The notes under the pieces are model-generated. The model saw nothing but the letters and a program-made list of their open reading frames with translations, did not search any database and was not told the origin of the DNA. A program made the position numbers and the translations under genes. Below, one piece after another: positions 5,251-12,910 of a stretch of 33,760 nucleotides of DNA. The stretch is from IMG/VR virus record IMGVR_UViG_3300044695_006882, positions 1 through 33,760 of that record. The stretch is one strand, 5' to 3'. Positions within the stretch are counted from its first letter, which is position 1. Each line of letters starts with the position of its first letter. The stretch comes from a virus.

Positions 5251-5403
5251 TTAAATTTTGTCTTTCCATAATAAATACAAAGGCCAAATTAAAAAAAAGA
5301 ATCCCCATAAAGTCTCATCCATTTTTTTATGATACAAAGAATAAAACAAACCGATTGTGTGAATGACACACATAGCTTTTAAATAAAATGTAACAGCGTC
5401 CAT
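5251..5403 (-). CDS. Small hydrophobic protein, 50 residues
   Basis: 50 residues, beginning MDAVTFYLKAMC, with two hydrophobic stretches (about 11-25 and 33-46, the latter WGFFFLIWPLYLLW) and a charged DKI end, so a likely two-helix inner-membrane protein. No known family. Its ATG follows the deaminase stop by two bases, making it the last gene of the operon that starts at 6410. The -35 of the downstream tRNA-cluster promoter abuts its stop codon. Confidence 0.7.
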   Translation of the reverse strand: MDAVTFYLKAMCVIHTIGLFYSLYHKKMDETLWGFFFLIWPLYLLWKDKI

Positions 5404-5405
5404 GG

Positions 5406-5813
5406 TTATTTTCCTTTATAGACATAAAAGTCTCCATCAAAAAACCAAACTTTTCTATTTCCAACTTGTTCAAGGATGCATTCACAATTTGCACAAGGTT
5501 TTGAAATTGCTGGTTTATCATTGTTGTCGATTCTAACATTAACAAATGTTATATCACTACAATCTTCAACTCCTAATTTAATTAAACAGGAAATTTCAGA
5601 ATGGATACCTGCTGTATAATTTGAATTAAGATCTTTTGTTGGTTCATACACACCAAATTTATGATGAGGATGAAGCTTATTGTAATTATTATATCCAATG
5701 GCAAGCATTTTATTTCCTTTAAAAGCAAACGTGGTGTGAAAACACTTACCAGTTTGTTTTGTAGGTTTTAATGCTCTTGTAATTTCTTCTAATCTTTTGA
5801 AATTAATAGCCAT
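5406..5813 (-). CDS. Cytidine/deoxycytidylate deaminase-fold protein
   Basis: 135 residues with the zinc signature of the deaminase fold: H71-S-E73 (AGIHSEISCLIKLG) and P106-C107-A-N-C110. His and the two Cys bind zinc and Glu shuttles protons during hydrolytic deamination of a pyrimidine base. The protein is smaller than T4 dCMP deaminase and has Ser where HAE is usual, so the substrate cannot be fixed; a role in nucleotide supply together with ThyX is plausible. Its start overlaps the upstream gene by 11 bp and the next gene follows after 2 bp. Confidence 0.8.
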   Translation of the reverse strand: MAINFKRLEEITRALKPTKQTGKCFHTTFAFKGNKMLAIGYNNYNKLHPHHKFGVYEPTKDLNSNYTAGIHSEISCLIKLGVEDCSDITFVNVRIDNNDKPAISKPCANCECILEQVGNRKVWFFDGDFYVYKGK

Positions 5814-6087
5814 TGGGTATTAACTTATAAACATCAAATACCGTGTTGGATGTGTTTCCAGATGTTTCTTTAATCAAATCACACTCACCATATACTTGTA
5901 CAAGATTTTTAATTCTTTCTTCAAGAATATGCGCGTTGATTTTTTTATCAGACTCTAATTTGCAATGATGAATTGACAAATAACAAGTATCATCATACTC
6001 CACCAATTCTGTCAAAGGATGCAAACATTCATAGTCTGATACAAAATCTTTGATGATGTTGTTGATTTCTTCTGGTGTGATTTTCAT
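5803..6087 (-). CDS. Hypothetical phage protein in the deaminase operon
   Basis: 94 residues, acidic (MKITPEEINNIIKDFVSDYE...), one histidine- and cysteine-containing strand CYLSIHHCKLESDK in the middle. No recognised domain. Start and stop overlap both neighbours (TAATG upstream, 11 bp downstream), showing tight translational coupling. Confidence 0.7.
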   Translation of the reverse strand: MKITPEEINNIIKDFVSDYECLHPLTELVEYDDTCYLSIHHCKLESDKKINAHILEERIKNLVQVYGECDLIKETSGNTSNTVFDVYKLIPNGY

Positions 6088-6410
6088 TATTGCGCTGTAT
6101 CTTCTTCAGTAAATTCAATTCTGACATTTTCCTTTGGAACATCTTTGAAATAATTCAAAGCTCTAGCTTCAACAGAACGAAACCTATCAAAAATCAATTC
6201 ACGAGTTGCAGGAACTTTAGGCAGAGTGAATCCTTTCTCAGACAATGCGCGATTAAGAGCGATTTTCATTGCTGTTTCTTTGTCATAATTGTCATGTGGA
6301 CTGCACAAAGAATAACCATAATAAACTTGATCGTTTTCTTTTACAGCTACCACAACACCACGTGGGTTGTACTTATCATCTCTGATATATTCTTTAATCA
6401 TTGTTTGCAT
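6087..6410 (-). CDS. Conserved phage protein, first gene of the deaminase operon
   Basis: 107 residues. The N-terminus IKEYIRDDKYNPRGVVVAVKENDQ and the strand VYYGYSLCSPHD followed by an alanine-rich helix are a pattern I recognise from other phage genomes, without known function. The ATG at 6410 lies exactly 6 bp after an A-box -10 hexamer, favouring this codon over the second Met four codons later. It shares a TAATG junction with the next gene. Confidence 0.75.
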   Translation of the reverse strand: MQTMIKEYIRDDKYNPRGVVVAVKENDQVYYGYSLCSPHDNYDKETAMKIALNRALSEKGFTLPKVPATRELIFDRFRSVEARALNYFKDVPKENVRIEFTEEDTAQ

Positions 6411-6416
6411 AAATTC

Positions 6417-6438
6417 AGTATATAATAGTTTTTTATTA
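6417..6438 (-). promoter_or_regulatory. A-box promoter for the deaminase operon
   Basis: Minus strand: perfect box TAATAAAAAACTA (6438-6426), 3 bp, TATACT (6422-6417), 6 bp, ATG at 6410. Confidence 0.8.
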
Positions 6439-6446
6439 GTTGAGTT

Positions 6447-6485
6447 AGGGAGTGAGAAGCAATAACCCGACTGTTCTCACTCCCT
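6447..6485 (-). terminator. Hairpin terminator after rIIB
   Basis: AGGGAGTGAGAA (6447-6458) pairs perfectly with TTCTCACTCCCT (6474-6485), 12 bp with a 15-nt loop, 11 bp after the rIIB stop codon. No T-run follows; the next A-box promoter begins 8 bp further on. Confidence 0.6.
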
Positions 6486-6496
6486 ATCATCATCAT

Positions 6497-7495
6497 TCAC
6501 AAAATAACAAGGGTCACGCCATCGATTTCGTCCCAGAATTCGTTGAGTTCTTGAAGAGCATCCAACACTTCTTGTTTTGATGGATATTCTGGAGAGAAAC
6601 TATTTTGAATTTGTCTGACACTAACATCATCATATCCTTCATCGCGTTTGTTGTTGAGATATTTTTCAACTCTTTCCACGAAAGCTGTGCGTTCTTTTGC
6701 AAAGTTTGGCACGAGATTATCATTACCTTCTCCATCAGTCACCGAAGATTCGATTTCATATTCATAATCAGAAACGACCTCATATGCTGATACTCGACAC
6801 TTTTGGCAATTGTAATCAGTTGGAACGCTAACAACATCTTTAGGGTTGACTTTAACTACGACTACTCTCTGTCCGAAAGAACGAGCATAATCGAGAGAAC
6901 CAACATGCAAACCGAAACTACAATGATTGTTTCTATTGTCATCTACATTGCGGCGTTTGACTTCAATCTTGGAACCAACACCGTTGAAAATCTTACCGTC
7001 TGTTGTTGTAATACCTTGAACAACGACAGTTTTAGGATTACCATGAATGCTGTAATAATGTTCTGATACACCTTTGTATGCAAGAAAGCAACCATCATCT
7101 GTAATTGGAAGTTCTTTGTATTCAAGAAACTCCATAAGCTCATCAACAGAACTTGAGGCAGGATTATCTTCAAGATTATTCCAGAATTTAGTGAAATGTT
7201 CAAGAGGAAGATCATCACGAACAATGCTTTCTACCTTTTGAGATAGTGCTGGAGGCAATGCTTCTCCGTTGTAATAAACTTGATCTTCAATGATTTCAAA
7301 TCCTTCTACTTTATCAATAGATTCAAGAGTGAAATCAATTGGATACAAAATTTCATTGATAGCATCTTCTTGCTCTTCAATTGGAAGAGTGAAAGATTTA
7401 ATGATCTTTGGATATTTACGATCTGTTTTATCGACACGAACTGATTCGTTGTTGATAAACAAGATGATTGCTGATTGGTTGATGATGTATGTCAT
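6497..7495 (-). CDS. rIIB: RIIB-like protein
   Basis: 332 residues, close to T4 RIIB (about 312). Diagnostic blocks: DGCFLAYKGV (135-143), RRNVDDNRNNHCSFGLHVGSL (181-201, start RRNVDD), and VKVNPKDVVSVPTDY followed by CQKCRV (215-235). In T4, RIIA and RIIB act together at the membrane, affect lysis timing and protect against superinfection-triggered exclusion. As in T4, it lies directly downstream of rIIA, but with its own promoters in the 57-bp gap: one A-box and one TTGACA-16-TATAAT element whose -10 is 6 bp before the ATG. Confidence 0.92.
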   Translation of the reverse strand: MTYIINQSAIILFINNESVRVDKTDRKYPKIIKSFTLPIEEQEDAINEILYPIDFTLESIDKVEGFEIIEDQVYYNGEALPPALSQKVESIVRDDLPLEHFTKFWNNLEDNPASSSVDELMEFLEYKELPITDDGCFLAYKGVSEHYYSIHGNPKTVVVQGITTTDGKIFNGVGSKIEVKRRNVDDNRNNHCSFGLHVGSLDYARSFGQRVVVVKVNPKDVVSVPTDYNCQKCRVSAYEVVSDYEYEIESSVTDGEGNDNLVPNFAKERTAFVERVEKYLNNKRDEGYDDVSVRQIQNSFSPEYPSKQEVLDALQELNEFWDEIDGVTLVIL

Positions 7496-7501
7496 AGTAT
7501 T

Positions 7502-7529
7502 ATTATAGTTTGTTTGTTTGTTTTGTCAA
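7502..7529 (-). promoter_or_regulatory. Consensus sigma70 promoter of rIIB, leaderless
   Basis: Minus strand: TTGACA (7529-7524), 16 bp, TATAAT (7507-7502), 6 bp, ATG at 7495. Both hexamers are perfect. Confidence 0.85.
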
Positions 7530-7533
7530 TGAG

Positions 7534-7555
7534 ATTATATTTTAGTTTTTTATTA
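7534..7555 (-). promoter_or_regulatory. A-box promoter of rIIB
   Basis: Minus strand: perfect box (7555-7543) containing the rIIA stop TAA, 3 bp, TATAAT (7539-7534). The ATG is 38 bp after the hexamer, so this transcript has a leader of about 32 nt. Confidence 0.75.
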
Positions 7556-9433
7556 ATCTTTTATCAGAAGGAGTTTACGAAGATCGCGTCTGTCCAACGG
7601 TGATCCATATCGAGACACACTGTTGTAAATACGACTTCTGGTAGAATTTTCTGCTCTAATGTTTGTCATGATCTTTTTGATCTTTTCAATTTTATCTGGA
7701 TACCTTTTGAGATGTTTAAGAACAGTTGGGTTGATATTAATTGCATTGCATGCACATGTCAAATCATATTCAATGCTTCTTTGTTTTTTCTGAAATTCTT
7801 CAAGATTTTTAAGTCTAGTGTGTGCGTTTTTGTATTCATCAGAATCTGGATGCAACCAACCCAAATCATGAAGTTGATCTACCATTTTTTTACTTTTGCT
7901 TGATACACAGTAAGAATCATTGTTTGTGTACTCATTATTATGATAAATTGCACGATGATAAAGGTGATCAATACAATCAATTGTTTCATGCCAATTTGAA
8001 TCAGAGATTTCTCCAAACTTATTGTCTACATATTCTTCAAACTCTTCACTGGTAAAAGAACCAAGTTTATTGTAACGACTGAATACGTTATATTTCACCA
8101 AAGTTTTATTTTTCTCAAGCTTTGGAAGCTTCATCTTTTTAACATCAATGATCTCAATGTCTGAAGTGTCAACATTACAAGAATTTGAATCGATGAGTGA
8201 TTCATCTTGAATATAAACAAAACCGTGGTAATTTGCAAAACCTGCGAGATGTTTTGCCAGACGCAACTTCCAATTTTTTAAATTTTTAATATTTGGAAGT
8301 TTATAAATTGGAAGCTTACCATTAGAGTATTCAAGATTATTTAAATATGCAACTTCATATGCTTTTATACTCATTAATGCCGCATGGGTTTCTGGAATAT
8401 ATTCAGACATGGCATAAGTAAACCAATCATCCTCGAAATACTTTGAAGTTTTGCTTTTGACATATTCACCCAGAGGTTTAGGAACAATTTTACTGATTTG
8501 TTCATTCTTAAAAGTTTCGATATGTGATACAATATCGTTGATAACTTTTTGATTGTTTGGTGTATCTTCTATGCTTTCTCTTGAAATTGGAATGCTGAGT
8601 TTTCCAATTGGAACATCGACAACATATATGTTTTCATTATTGAAAGTGCAGAATCGAACAGGAATCTTTTTATATACCACACCTCCCATACGAATATAAA
8701 TGTGATTATAATCATAATCTTGATGAGATTTTTTATATTGATGCATTCCATATTCTCCCAGTTTGACAGAATGAATCGGTGAATCTGGAACTACAGTTTC
8801 AGAGTTATCAGAAAGAAACTCAATCTTTGTATCATGGTGTAGATTTTTAACAAATTTGGAAGTTGTATTCCTAAATGAATATGAATCACTGTCTGATACT
8901 TCAAAAGAAATTTCAATTCCACTTTCGTTTGTAGGTTCTTCAGAGATCTTAAAAATCTCTCCGATTGGAACGCCTTTGTCTCCTCCACCAAGAACGCATG
9001 CATACACACTACAAACACCGTTGTAATAAGAGTTGATGTAAAATGTATCGGTATATGAATGTGCCGCTTTTGAACCAATACCAAAACCACCTACATATTC
9101 ATTGGAATGGTTTTTGGTGCTTTCGAAATACATTCCAAAAATGTTACGAACACCATGTTCATCCAAACCTTTAGCGTAATCTCTAACGCTCCAAGTTTTG
9201 GTATTTTTTACTGTTTTGATTGCAACAACAACTGGACGATCAATCTCGTACTTTTTGTGTTCATCAACAGCATTGCAAATATATTCACGAACGCATGCAA
9301 GAATTTTATCATTGTAAATCTTGTCACGCAGGAAGTATGCGGCAATGTCCATGCCTTTGGCAGACATTCCCATGGTGCTTTTTTGAAGCGAGTCTGATGC
9401 GATTGTTGGCGATGTTGTAATTCCAATTTTCAT
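7553..9433 (-). CDS. rIIA: RIIA-like GHKL-ATPase protein
   Basis: 626 residues (T4 RIIA is about 725). The N-terminal third is a GHKL ATPase fold: N-box E50YICNAVDE57, G1-like motif RDYAKGLDE (84-92) and G2-like GGFGIGSKAAH (115-125). The rest shows no motif I recognise. In T4 the protein works with RIIB in lysis inhibition and in resistance to the lambda rex system. Gene order rIIA-rIIB supports the call. Other GHKL proteins (MutL, Hsp90, gyrase B) lack this arrangement next to an RIIB partner. An A-box promoter lies upstream with a short leader. Confidence 0.88.
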   Translation of the reverse strand: MKIGITTSPTIASDSLQKSTMGMSAKGMDIAAYFLRDKIYNDKILACVREYICNAVDEHKKYEIDRPVVVAIKTVKNTKTWSVRDYAKGLDEHGVRNIFGMYFESTKNHSNEYVGGFGIGSKAAHSYTDTFYINSYYNGVCSVYACVLGGGDKGVPIGEIFKISEEPTNESGIEISFEVSDSDSYSFRNTTSKFVKNLHHDTKIEFLSDNSETVVPDSPIHSVKLGEYGMHQYKKSHQDYDYNHIYIRMGGVVYKKIPVRFCTFNNENIYVVDVPIGKLSIPISRESIEDTPNNQKVINDIVSHIETFKNEQISKIVPKPLGEYVKSKTSKYFEDDWFTYAMSEYIPETHAALMSIKAYEVAYLNNLEYSNGKLPIYKLPNIKNLKNWKLRLAKHLAGFANYHGFVYIQDESLIDSNSCNVDTSDIEIIDVKKMKLPKLEKNKTLVKYNVFSRYNKLGSFTSEEFEEYVDNKFGEISDSNWHETIDCIDHLYHRAIYHNNEYTNNDSYCVSSKSKKMVDQLHDLGWLHPDSDEYKNAHTRLKNLEEFQKKQRSIEYDLTCACNAININPTVLKHLKRYPDKIEKIKKIMTNIRAENSTRSRIYNSVSRYGSPLDRRDLRKLLLIKD

Positions 9434-9456
9434 AGTTTGTGTTTGATGATGGCACT

Positions 9457-9478
9457 AGTTTAATCTAGTTTCTTATTA
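9457..9478 (-). promoter_or_regulatory. A-box promoter of rIIA
   Basis: Minus strand: TAATAAGAAACTA (9478-9466), 3 bp, TAAACT (9462-9457). The ATG at 9433 is 23 bp after the hexamer, so the leader is about 17 nt. The stop of the upstream gene is inside the box. Confidence 0.7.
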
Positions 9479-10402
9479 ATATGATTTGAAATTTTCAGAT
9501 AATATTTTGACGATAGATTTGTCTTTTGCTTTAAGTTCAACTTCCCAAATACAATCAAGGTTATTTGAAACCACGTTTGGAATGTGAGAAGCATAATCAG
9601 TGTGTGATTTGGTGTTGTTGATACCTTCACTCCAATGCATTACAGGAGTATATGATTTCCATGTGTTTTTAAAATCATTCATATAACAACGATTAGATGG
9701 GTTTATTGCATCATGGAGATTGTCAAACACGCAAGGCAACAAGCTACCAAACACATTGAAAACATTTTCTGAATTCCAATAACCATTGTCTTCATTCTCA
9801 ACAACTAATCGTTTTTGAACACCAACGTCACAACGAGAAAGATTACTCATGAATCTCTGACAGTATTGTTCAATTGTTTCAACTTCTAAGTTTGGATTTT
9901 TACTCACATGCAAACACATGGGAGTGTTGTGATCTTGAGAACACCCCATCAAATCAAGAACATAAGATTGGTGATTAAGTTCACAAATAGATTTATCAAC
10001 AACAGCATCAGTATATGATGATAGCACATTAAATTGATCTGGATGAGAAGATATAGTAATGCCGATTTTTCTAGCGTGATCACCAGCAAGCAATAGCATA
10101 TTTTTAATTTGCTCAAAATCTGGTAGATCATTGTAATTTAAATCGAGAGTGCTGTCTGTAATTAAAGGAAATAGATTGGATGATACACGATAATGTGATA
10201 TACCAACAGAAGCACAATGAACAATAATTTGCGCTGTGATTTTAGAATTATGAAGGATGCGAGATGATAATTCTTTGATAGCAATGTGTCTTTGCATACT
10301 GACAAATTGCTTTCGTGTCATAGTCTTGAATGCGGTTTTTTTATTTTTATCTTTCAGCAATTCGCTGATGCATACAAGTCCAAGTTTTGGTGTTGCTGTC
10401 AT
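9476..10402 (-). CDS. UV damage endonuclease (UvdE/UvsE family)
   Basis: 308 residues, the usual length of the family. Hallmarks in a TIM-barrel order: LGLVCIS near the N-terminus, HCASVGISHYRVSSNLFPL (start HCASVG, about 63), ITISSHPDQFNVLSS (start ITISSHP, about 115), LCLHVSKN, VENEDNGYW and VMHWSEG. The enzyme is metal-dependent and nicks 5' of UV photoproducts and other lesions, giving a repair route independent of photolyase. It has a leaderless A-box promoter and lies just upstream of rIIA. Together with the EndoIII-like glycosylase it gives the phage its own base-damage repair. Confidence 0.9.
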   Translation of the reverse strand: MTATPKLGLVCISELLKDKNKKTAFKTMTRKQFVSMQRHIAIKELSSRILHNSKITAQIIVHCASVGISHYRVSSNLFPLITDSTLDLNYNDLPDFEQIKNMLLLAGDHARKIGITISSHPDQFNVLSSYTDAVVDKSICELNHQSYVLDLMGCSQDHNTPMCLHVSKNPNLEVETIEQYCQRFMSNLSRCDVGVQKRLVVENEDNGYWNSENVFNVFGSLLPCVFDNLHDAINPSNRCYMNDFKNTWKSYTPVMHWSEGINNTKSHTDYASHIPNVVSNNLDCIWEVELKAKDKSIVKILSENFKSY

Positions 10403-10408
10403 GCAACT

Positions 10409-10430
10409 ATGGTAATTTAGTTTTTTATAA
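10409..10430 (-). promoter_or_regulatory. A-box promoter of the UvdE gene
   Basis: Minus strand: TTATAAAAAACTA (10430-10418), 3 bp, TACCAT (10414-10409), 6 bp, ATG at 10402. The box begins right after the T-run of the upstream terminator. Confidence 0.8.
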
Positions 10431-10432
10431 AT

Positions 10433-10468
10433 AAAAAAAGCGGGTGTCTAGTTAATAGACACCCGCTT
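10433..10468 (-). terminator. Intrinsic terminator
   Basis: Perfect 13-bp stem AAGCGGGTGTCTA/TAGACACCCGCTT with a 5-nt loop, followed on the minus strand by a run of seven T. It ends the transcript of the gene at 10480-10722. Confidence 0.92.
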
Positions 10469-10479
10469 ATTAATAACTA

Positions 10480-10722
10480 TCAGAGAGCAATCAGACGATT
10501 GTTTCTGAGTTCGCAAGCAAAGTCACGAGTATCAACATTGACCCAGCTGTGGGTGTGTTGATTCTTGCGTTCAAGAACCAATGTTTCTCCTCCAAGCATC
10601 ATAAAAGATCCATCTGGATTTTGAATGAACTTAGCTGAAAAAATCTTAGGATTCTTTCGTTGGTTGCGATTACGGAGCCATTGCTTGTTTTTTCTTGTCA
10701 TGTTTGTGTCGGTATTACTCAT
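10480..10722 (-). CDS. Small basic phage protein
   Basis: 80 residues from the ATG at 10722 (MSNTDTNMTRKNKQWLRNRN...). The front half is strongly basic (QWLRNRNQRKNPK), followed by a beta-rich part with IQNPDGSFMMLGGETLVLERK. No known family. An in-frame ATG at 10782 would add 20 Asn/Gln-rich residues and overlap the upstream gene by 29 bp, so I prefer the later start. A strong terminator follows. Confidence 0.6.
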   Translation of the reverse strand: MSNTDTNMTRKNKQWLRNRNQRKNPKIFSAKFIQNPDGSFMMLGGETLVLERKNQHTHSWVNVDTRDFACELRNNRLIAL

Positions 10723-10753
10723 ATTATTATGTCGGTTGTTTGTTGTTTGTTGT

Positions 10754-10960
10754 TTATTCTGGATCTTGTCCATTTGGTCCATTTTCTAGGAAGTGTTCAA
10801 CTTCAAGAACACACACCAAAGAGTCTATCTGTTTTTTCAAATTTGTCAATAGCTTTTGTTTTTTTACAACTGATTCGTAGCAAGCTACTTCCATATTCAT
10901 CACATCATTAAATTGCTGTTCTGTAATTTTTATTTGCTCGTCGATTTCTTCTTCGGTCAT
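10754..10960 (-). CDS. Small acidic coiled-coil protein
   Basis: 68 residues from the ATG at 10960 (MTEEEIDEQIKITEQQ...), mostly helical heptads. An in-frame ATG at 10972 overlaps the -10 hexamer of the A-box promoter and lies upstream of the predicted transcription start, so it is not used by that transcript. The chosen start leaves a leader of only about 4 nt. No function can be assigned. Confidence 0.6.
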   Translation of the reverse strand: MTEEEIDEQIKITEQQFNDVMNMEVACYESVVKKQKLLTNLKKQIDSLVCVLEVEHFLENGPNGQDPE

Positions 10961-10970
10961 GTCGTACTTC

Positions 10971-10992
10971 ATTGTATGTTAGTTTTTTATTA
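10971..10992 (-). promoter_or_regulatory. A-box promoter of the coiled-coil gene
   Basis: Minus strand: perfect box (10992-10980), 3 bp, TACAAT (10976-10971). Predicted +1 at about 10964, four bases before the ATG at 10960. Confidence 0.75.
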
Positions 10993-11007
10993 ATTTATTT
11001 TAACAAC

Positions 11008-11241
11008 TTAATTATTATTTTTTGCTTTTTTTATTATATCATCAATGCCTTGAATGATTTCAACAACATTGGAATTCTCAAATACCAAAAGTTTCGGAAC
11101 TCCTTTGATTTGATGTTTTTTAAAGAACTCAAAGTCTTCTTCAAATTCTACAGTTTCCAATTCGATGTTATCTTTTTTTAATTTACTTTTCAACATGTGA
11201 CATGGGCCACATGTTTTTGATGTTGCTAAAACAAGTTTCAT
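11008..11241 (-). CDS. Thioredoxin/glutaredoxin-like protein
   Basis: 77 residues, a minimal thioredoxin fold. Active site C11-G-P-C14 close to the N-terminus after the first strand, and the cis-proline loop GVPKLLVF (P49). Such small phage redoxins serve as electron donors, for example to ribonucleotide reductase, or keep proteins reduced. It resembles the second thioredoxin at 25596-25937, which has a related C-terminus (QGxxxIIKK). It has its own TTGACA promoter, with the ATG 7 bp after the -10. Confidence 0.88.
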   Translation of the reverse strand: MKLVLATSKTCGPCHMLKSKLKKDNIELETVEFEEDFEFFKKHQIKGVPKLLVFENSNVVEIIQGIDDIIKKAKNNN

Positions 11242-11248
11242 TTAATCT

Positions 11249-11276
11249 ATGATATTAAAAATAAATGATATGTCAA
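11249..11276 (-). promoter_or_regulatory. Sigma70-like promoter of the thioredoxin gene
   Basis: Minus strand: TTGACA (11276-11271, containing the upstream stop TGA), 16 bp, TATCAT (11254-11249), 7 bp, ATG at 11241. Confidence 0.75.
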
Positions 11277-11722
11277 TCTTTTTTCCAAGTATAAAAAATC
11301 TGCCAATCTTCACTCACTGCAAAATGAACTTCATCATCCCAATCCCATTCATGATCATAAATTCCAGTGTCCTTATCGTATTCATCTTTCACACACTCTG
11401 GTAGATTTAAAAATGGGGTATCTTCATCGTAATAACAATATTTTGCGATATACTCGTTCAATTGTTGATAATCATCATAGTATTCTGTATCTTCTGGATC
11501 ACCGATATGTCTTTCAAGAATAGATTCTACAGATTCTTGATATTCATCGAGTTGTAAAACAGCATAATAGTCTGAATAGCACCCGCCACCTTCATAACCA
11601 TAAGCGGCAATAATGACTTTATCGTCATCTAAAACTTTTTTTGCCATTGCGAGACGGAGAGTATTATCACCCTCATCAAAATTGCGGGTTTTTTCTCTTA
11701 CTGCTAAAAATTGTATGTTCAT
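11273..11722 (-). CDS. Acidic hypothetical protein
   Basis: 149 residues, very acidic in the C-terminal half, with many Tyr and Asp (GYEGGGCYSDYYAVLQL, EYYDDYQQLNEYIAKY). No signal peptide, no recognised fold; the overall charge would suit a DNA-mimic or chaperone-binding protein, but that is only a possibility. Leaderless A-box promoter with exact spacing fixes the start. Confidence 0.75.
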   Translation of the reverse strand: MNIQFLAVREKTRNFDEGDNTLRLAMAKKVLDDDKVIIAAYGYEGGGCYSDYYAVLQLDEYQESVESILERHIGDPEDTEYYDDYQQLNEYIAKYCYYDEDTPFLNLPECVKDEYDKDTGIYDHEWDWDDEVHFAVSEDWQIFYTWKKD

Positions 11723-11728
11723 ATATTG

Positions 11729-11750
11729 ATTGTATGTTAGTTTTTAATTA
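11729..11750 (-). promoter_or_regulatory. A-box promoter of the acidic gene
   Basis: Minus strand: TAATTAAAAACTA (11750-11738, starts with the upstream stop codon), 3 bp, TACAAT (11734-11729), 6 bp, ATG at 11722. Confidence 0.75.
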
Positions 11751-12089
11751 GTTAAATCTCAACACATCACGTTGCATCATTATAGCATTTGCCTCTAAAC
11801 GATACCTTTCAGCAGTCTCTCTCGCTTCATCGCGTTCACGTAATGCTTCTACTCTTTCTACCTTGGCTTGTATCCATGCTTCTTGAGTAATTTTCAAATC
11901 GCTTAATGCTTCATCGCGTTGCTCCTGCATACGATGTTCACGTAGCACGGCAGTTTCATAGTTGTCAACTGCTTCGTTGCGCTGTTGTTCAAGCTTACGA
12001 GAAAATTCTGCTGGTACAAAATAGTCACCTTCGTCAGGATTAAATCCTAAGAAGATTTGATTTGCATCTGTTTCTGGTGTTTTACTCAT
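11748..12089 (-). CDS. Coiled-coil phage protein with TPETDA motif
   Basis: 113 residues from the ATG at 12089 (MSKTPETDANQIFLG). The N-terminal TPETDA, then FVPAEFSRKLEQQRNEA and long charged heptads up to residue 105 match a family of phage coiled-coil proteins of unknown function. The start overlaps the stop of the upstream gene by 8 bp and has GGAAGGAGAG just upstream, one of the few SD-like strings in the window, although it is also coding sequence of the neighbour. Confidence 0.7.
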   Translation of the reverse strand: MSKTPETDANQIFLGFNPDEGDYFVPAEFSRKLEQQRNEAVDNYETAVLREHRMQEQRDEALSDLKITQEAWIQAKVERVEALRERDEARETAERYRLEANAIMMQRDVLRFN

Positions 12090-12336
12090 CACTCTCTCCT
12101 TCCCATTTTCCAATAACTTTTAGATATACTACTGCGCATGCACGGATATATTTCTTAAACTGATTGTCAGTTAAATTATCTTCAGCTTCAACCAATACAT
12201 TTGCAAGATTAAACAGCAGTCCATTCTGTGGGTGTTTTATCCATCTCCCACTAGAGTCCCAATCTTTAGCTTCCTCTGGATTACAATCCCAGCCGCAATG
12301 TTCAGCAATAATTATTTTCAGTTGTTCGTCAGTCAT
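12082..12336 (-). CDS. Small protein related to phage ABA-sandwich proteins
   Basis: 84 residues starting MTDEQLKIIIAEHCGWD. This opening is nearly the same as that of the longer protein at 22802-23176 (TDEQINIAIAEACGY), which carries the full phage ABA-sandwich pattern; here the IPDYCNDLNAMHEAEK core is replaced by LLFNLANVLVEAEDNL. It is thus a shortened paralog. Role unknown. Its last codons provide an SD-like sequence for the next gene. Confidence 0.65.
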   Translation of the reverse strand: MTDEQLKIIIAEHCGWDCNPEEAKDWDSSGRWIKHPQNGLLFNLANVLVEAEDNLTDNQFKKYIRACAVVYLKVIGKWEGESDE

Positions 12337-12339
12337 AAT

Positions 12340-12609
12340 TTATGGATAGTATGAAGCTAGATCTGATTTTGGCCAGACAACTTCTGGACCTTTTCTATTA
12401 ATTTTGAGAACTTGTTCAATCTCTTGATAAACTTCTAGAGCCTCTTCAAAGGTATCCCAACTCAATCCCCTGCCATAAAACTCAGAATCGATATCATATG
12501 GTACAATATCGTGCCACCCGAATAACCATTTTCTTTGAATGTAATACTTCGCTTTAGCTAGGCGAGAGTTTCTATGACGAGATTCCTTTACGATTCTGAA
12601 TTTTGGCAT
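12340..12609 (-). CDS. Hypothetical phage protein
   Basis: 89 residues starting MPKFRIVKESRHRNSRLAKA, with a strand-turn-strand core YYIQRKWLFGWHDIVPY and an amphipathic helix TFEEALEVYQEIEQVL. The N-terminal xFRIVxxS and the later TxEEAxxx helix resemble the protein at 17073-17285, so the two may be distant paralogs. The ATG is 15 bp downstream of the preceding gene's stop. Confidence 0.65.
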   Translation of the reverse strand: MPKFRIVKESRHRNSRLAKAKYYIQRKWLFGWHDIVPYDIDSEFYGRGLSWDTFEEALEVYQEIEQVLKINRKGPEVVWPKSDLASYYP

Positions 12610-12626
12610 ATGTTTTGTTTATTGTA

Positions 12627-12899
12627 TCAAGACTCTTTTTTCTTACGAGCGGCTTTTTTCTTTGCTGGTTCTTCGGGCGTTTTAGCTTTACGAGTACGCT
12701 TAGGCTTACTTGTTTTATTTTCCATCTTCTCTTCTTTATAAGTCACATCATAGTCGATGATGCTATCAGCTTCACATCCCTCCGAGTAATCTTTAGGATT
12801 GTAAAAATAGCAAACAAATCCTCTTATTGCAACAAACAGTATTGAAAAAATAACTGATGTCCATATGCCGATTTCGATTATATTAGTTAATGTATTCAT
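12627..12899 (-). CDS. Single-pass membrane protein with basic tail
   Basis: 90 residues. One transmembrane helix at about 10-32 (IGIWTSVIFSILFVAIRGFVCYF region), a short acidic linker, then a strongly basic Ala/Lys/Arg-rich tail (KPKRTRKAKTPEEPAKKKAA). The tail resembles histone-H1-like nucleic-acid-binding segments, so the protein might tether DNA or RNA to the membrane. That role is inference; no family is recognised. Confidence 0.65.
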   Translation of the reverse strand: MNTLTNIIEIGIWTSVIFSILFVAIRGFVCYFYNPKDYSEGCEADSIIDYDVTYKEEKMENKTSKPKRTRKAKTPEEPAKKKAARKKKES

Positions 12900-12910
12900 A
12901 TTTTTTGTAA

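Noticed and set aside
10425-10432. T4-late-type TATAAATA on the plus strand
   Set aside because: No plus-strand gene follows; it is the T-run/A-box region of minus-strand elements read backwards.
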